Part shown: positions 4,470 through 5,470 of the stretch, one piece after another
Layout of the letters: every line of letters starts with the position of its first letter
How positions within the stretch are numbered: position 1 is the first letter of the stretch
Assembly: GCA_041649895.1 (NCBI GenBank)
Contig: JBAZMG010000061.1
Span: 1 to 5,470, forward strand
Direction of reading: 5' to 3'
From: STD1-204 sp041649895
GTDB taxonomy: Bacteria; Patescibacteriota; Minisyncoccia; Minisyncoccales; Minisyncoccaceae
DNA length: 5,470 nt
Translations under genes and position numbers: made by a program
Notes under the pieces: model-generated
What the model saw: the letters and a program-made list of their open reading frames with translations, nothing else
Told to the model about the DNA's origin: nothing
The model's database searches: none

Positions 4470-4817
4470 ATGTTGGCAAAACAAGCAAAAAGAATAAACA
4501 GGCACAGGAGAGTGAGGGCAAAGGTAGCCGGTTCGGATACGAAACCGAGGCTTTGCGTTTTTCGCTCGAATAACCACATTTACGCCCAATTGATAGATGA
4601 TAATAAAAAGATTACTATCTTAGGAGTAAAAGATACTGAACTCGGAGCGGGGAAAAAAAACAAAGTGGCGGCGGCCAGAGAGGTTGGCTTGCTTGTCGCC
4701 AAGAAAGCCGCGGAGAAAAAGATTTCGGAGGTTATTTTTGACAGAGGTGGCTACAGATATCACGGCCGCGTGAAAGCTTTGGCCGAAGGAGCCAGAGAGG
4801 GAGGGCTAAAATTTTAA
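4470..4817 (+). CDS. rplR: 50S ribosomal protein uL18
   Basis: Complete 115-residue uL18, the main 5S rRNA-binding protein of the central protuberance alongside uL5. The N terminus is strongly basic (KQAKRINRHRRVRAKVAG), as expected for the RNA-contacting tail. The core has KPRLCVFRSNNHIYAQLIDD (25-44), matching the family's RLxVxRSNxHIYAQVID, and the C terminus VIFDRGGYRYHGRVKALAEGAREGGLKF (88-115) is nearly a consensus uL18 ending. The start ATG lies 15 bases after rplF. A GGAGG at 4446-4450 lies inside the end of rplF, about 20 bases upstream, too far to serve as a normal Shine-Dalgarno. rpsE follows after 10 bases. Confidence 0.97.
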   Translation: MLAKQAKRINRHRRVRAKVAGSDTKPRLCVFRSNNHIYAQLIDDNKKITILGVKDTELGAGKKNKVAAAREVGLLVAKKAAEKKISEVIFDRGGYRYHGRVKALAEGAREGGLKF

Positions 4818-4827
4818 TTTAAAAATT

Positions 4828-5379
4828 ATGATCAACAAGAGAGAAAAAAATCCAAGATCGCGAACGCCTGAAAAGGAAAAGCCGAAAGATGAATTTGATT
4901 CAAAGCTTTTGGATTTGACAAGGGTGACGAAAGTGACCGGTGGCGGAAAGACTTTGAGGTTCAGAGCTGTTGTTGTCGTTGGAAACAAAGAAGGAAAGGT
5001 GGGAGTAGGTGTTGCCAAGGGCCTGGATGTTTCACAGGCAATCGACAAGGCTACCAGATTCGCGAAAAAGAACGTAGTCAAGATTCCGATAGTCGCGGGT
5101 ACGATCCCTCACGAGGTGGAGGCGAAATTCGGACCATCAAGGATACTTTTAAAGCCTCAGCAAAAAGGTAAAGGGCTTGTTGCCGGAGGAACAGTGCGAG
5201 TGATCTGTTCATTGGCCGGAGTGCAGGATATTTCTTCAAAGATATTAAGCCAAACCACAAACAAACTTAATAACGCCAGAGCGACAATGAAAGCATTGAT
5301 GCAGCTTAAAGTAAAAAGAAATTTGGCTCCCGTTGCCGAAAAATCGGAACCGATCGCGGAACCGATAGTGGCGGAATAA
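4828..5379 (+). CDS. rpsE: 30S ribosomal protein uS5
   Basis: Complete 183-residue uS5, located near the mRNA entrance with uS3 and uS4 and involved in decoding accuracy. The N terminus is a 25-residue charged extension (basic and acidic). The dsRBD-like domain spans roughly residues 28-93: RVTKVTGGGKTLRFRAVVVVG, then GKVGVGVAKG (56-65). GTIPHEVEAKFG (91-102) and LLKPQQKGKGLVAGGTVR (107-124) lead into the C-terminal domain, with LAGVQDISSK (129-138) and TTNKLNNARATMKAL (143-157), where most bacteria have NPINxVRAT. The usual RGKxVEEIL tail is replaced by an acidic, alanine- and proline-rich end, EKSEPIAEPIVAE. The start follows a 10-base AT spacer. The next gene is rplO, not rpmD. Confidence 0.96.
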   Translation: MINKREKNPRSRTPEKEKPKDEFDSKLLDLTRVTKVTGGGKTLRFRAVVVVGNKEGKVGVGVAKGLDVSQAIDKATRFAKKNVVKIPIVAGTIPHEVEAKFGPSRILLKPQQKGKGLVAGGTVRVICSLAGVQDISSKILSQTTNKLNNARATMKALMQLKVKRNLAPVAEKSEPIAEPIVAE

Positions 5380-5395
5380 AATTTAACACAAAAAA

Positions 5396-5470
5396 ATGCA
5401 ATTACACGAATTAAAACCGAAAAATGCCTTTAAGCGCAAGAAACGAGTTGGTCGCGGAGGGAAAAAAGGA
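5396..5470 (+). CDS. rplO: 50S ribosomal protein uL15, N-terminal fragment
   Basis: The first 25 codons of uL15, cut by the window end. The readable protein, MQLHELKPKNAFKRKKRVG followed by RGGKKG, matches the family start MxLHELKPxxGxRxxxKRVGRGxGSGxGKT. uL15 is a late-assembling large-subunit protein whose extended basic N-terminal tail threads into 23S rRNA. It starts 16 bases after rpsE, in the place normally occupied by rpmD and then rplO, so rpmD is absent here. The leader (AACACAAAAA before ATG) has no Shine-Dalgarno. Identification rests on a short but highly characteristic stretch. Confidence 0.92.
   Translation, partial: MQLHELKPKNAFKRKKRVGRGGKKG

Noticed and set aside
181..5379. 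Alternative genetic code with UGA as glycine (as in some CPR lineages)
   Set aside because: All complete genes are full length without in-frame TGA, and no conserved glycine needs one. No gene stops at TGA either, so the window neither shows nor excludes it.

Overview
This window is the middle of the S10-spc ribosomal-protein gene cluster of a bacterium, all on the + strand. It holds 14 ribosomal-protein genes in the canonical order: rplV (3' end only), rpsC, rplP, rpmC, rpsQ, rplN, rplX, rplE, rpsN (zinc form), rpsH, rplF, rplR, rpsE and rplO (first 25 codons). rpmD (uL30), which normally sits between rpsE and rplO, is missing; only 16 bases separate those two genes. The missing uL30, the lysine-rich proteins, the lysine-rich tail on uL22, the AT-rich spacers without Shine-Dalgarno sequences and the uL16/uS3/uS5 peculiarities together point to a Candidate Phyla Radiation (Patescibacteria, Parcubacteria-like) organism of moderate G+C (roughly 40% by eye). 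This placement is an inference; some other lineages, such as cyanobacteria, also lack uL30. TGA is neither a stop nor an in-frame sense codon here: twelve of the thirteen visible stops are TAA and rpsC ends in TAG.

Layout: 1-172 end of uL22; 181-852 uS3; 853-1005 an unusually long spacer holding repeat copy 1; 1006-1902 uL16, uL29 and uS17; 1903-2027 a second long spacer holding repeat copy 2, which begins inside the end of rpsQ; 2028-5379 uL14, uL24, uL5, uS14, uS8, uL6, uL18 and uS5, with spacers of 8-26 bases; 5396-5470 start of uL15. No promoter, canonical terminator, tRNA, CRISPR or transposase was found. The genes are probably co-transcribed, and their products assemble into the two ribosomal subunits (uL5 and uL18 bind 5S rRNA; uS3, uS14 and uS5 lie in the small-subunit head and body).

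The part that ordinary annotation would miss is in the two long spacers. They carry gap-free, about 92% identical copies of a 132-base element. It has a purine-rich 5' arm of 7-base units, a conserved AT-rich core, a small GC hairpin with a GATA loop, and a pyrimidine-rich 3' arm, again of 7-base units, that is about 78% complementary to the 5' arm. All three differences between the copies inside the hairpin keep it paired as + strand RNA, including one full G-C to A-U compensatory change. This looks like a dispersed structured repeat (REP- or MITE-like) or an RNA element that has settled within an essential operon.
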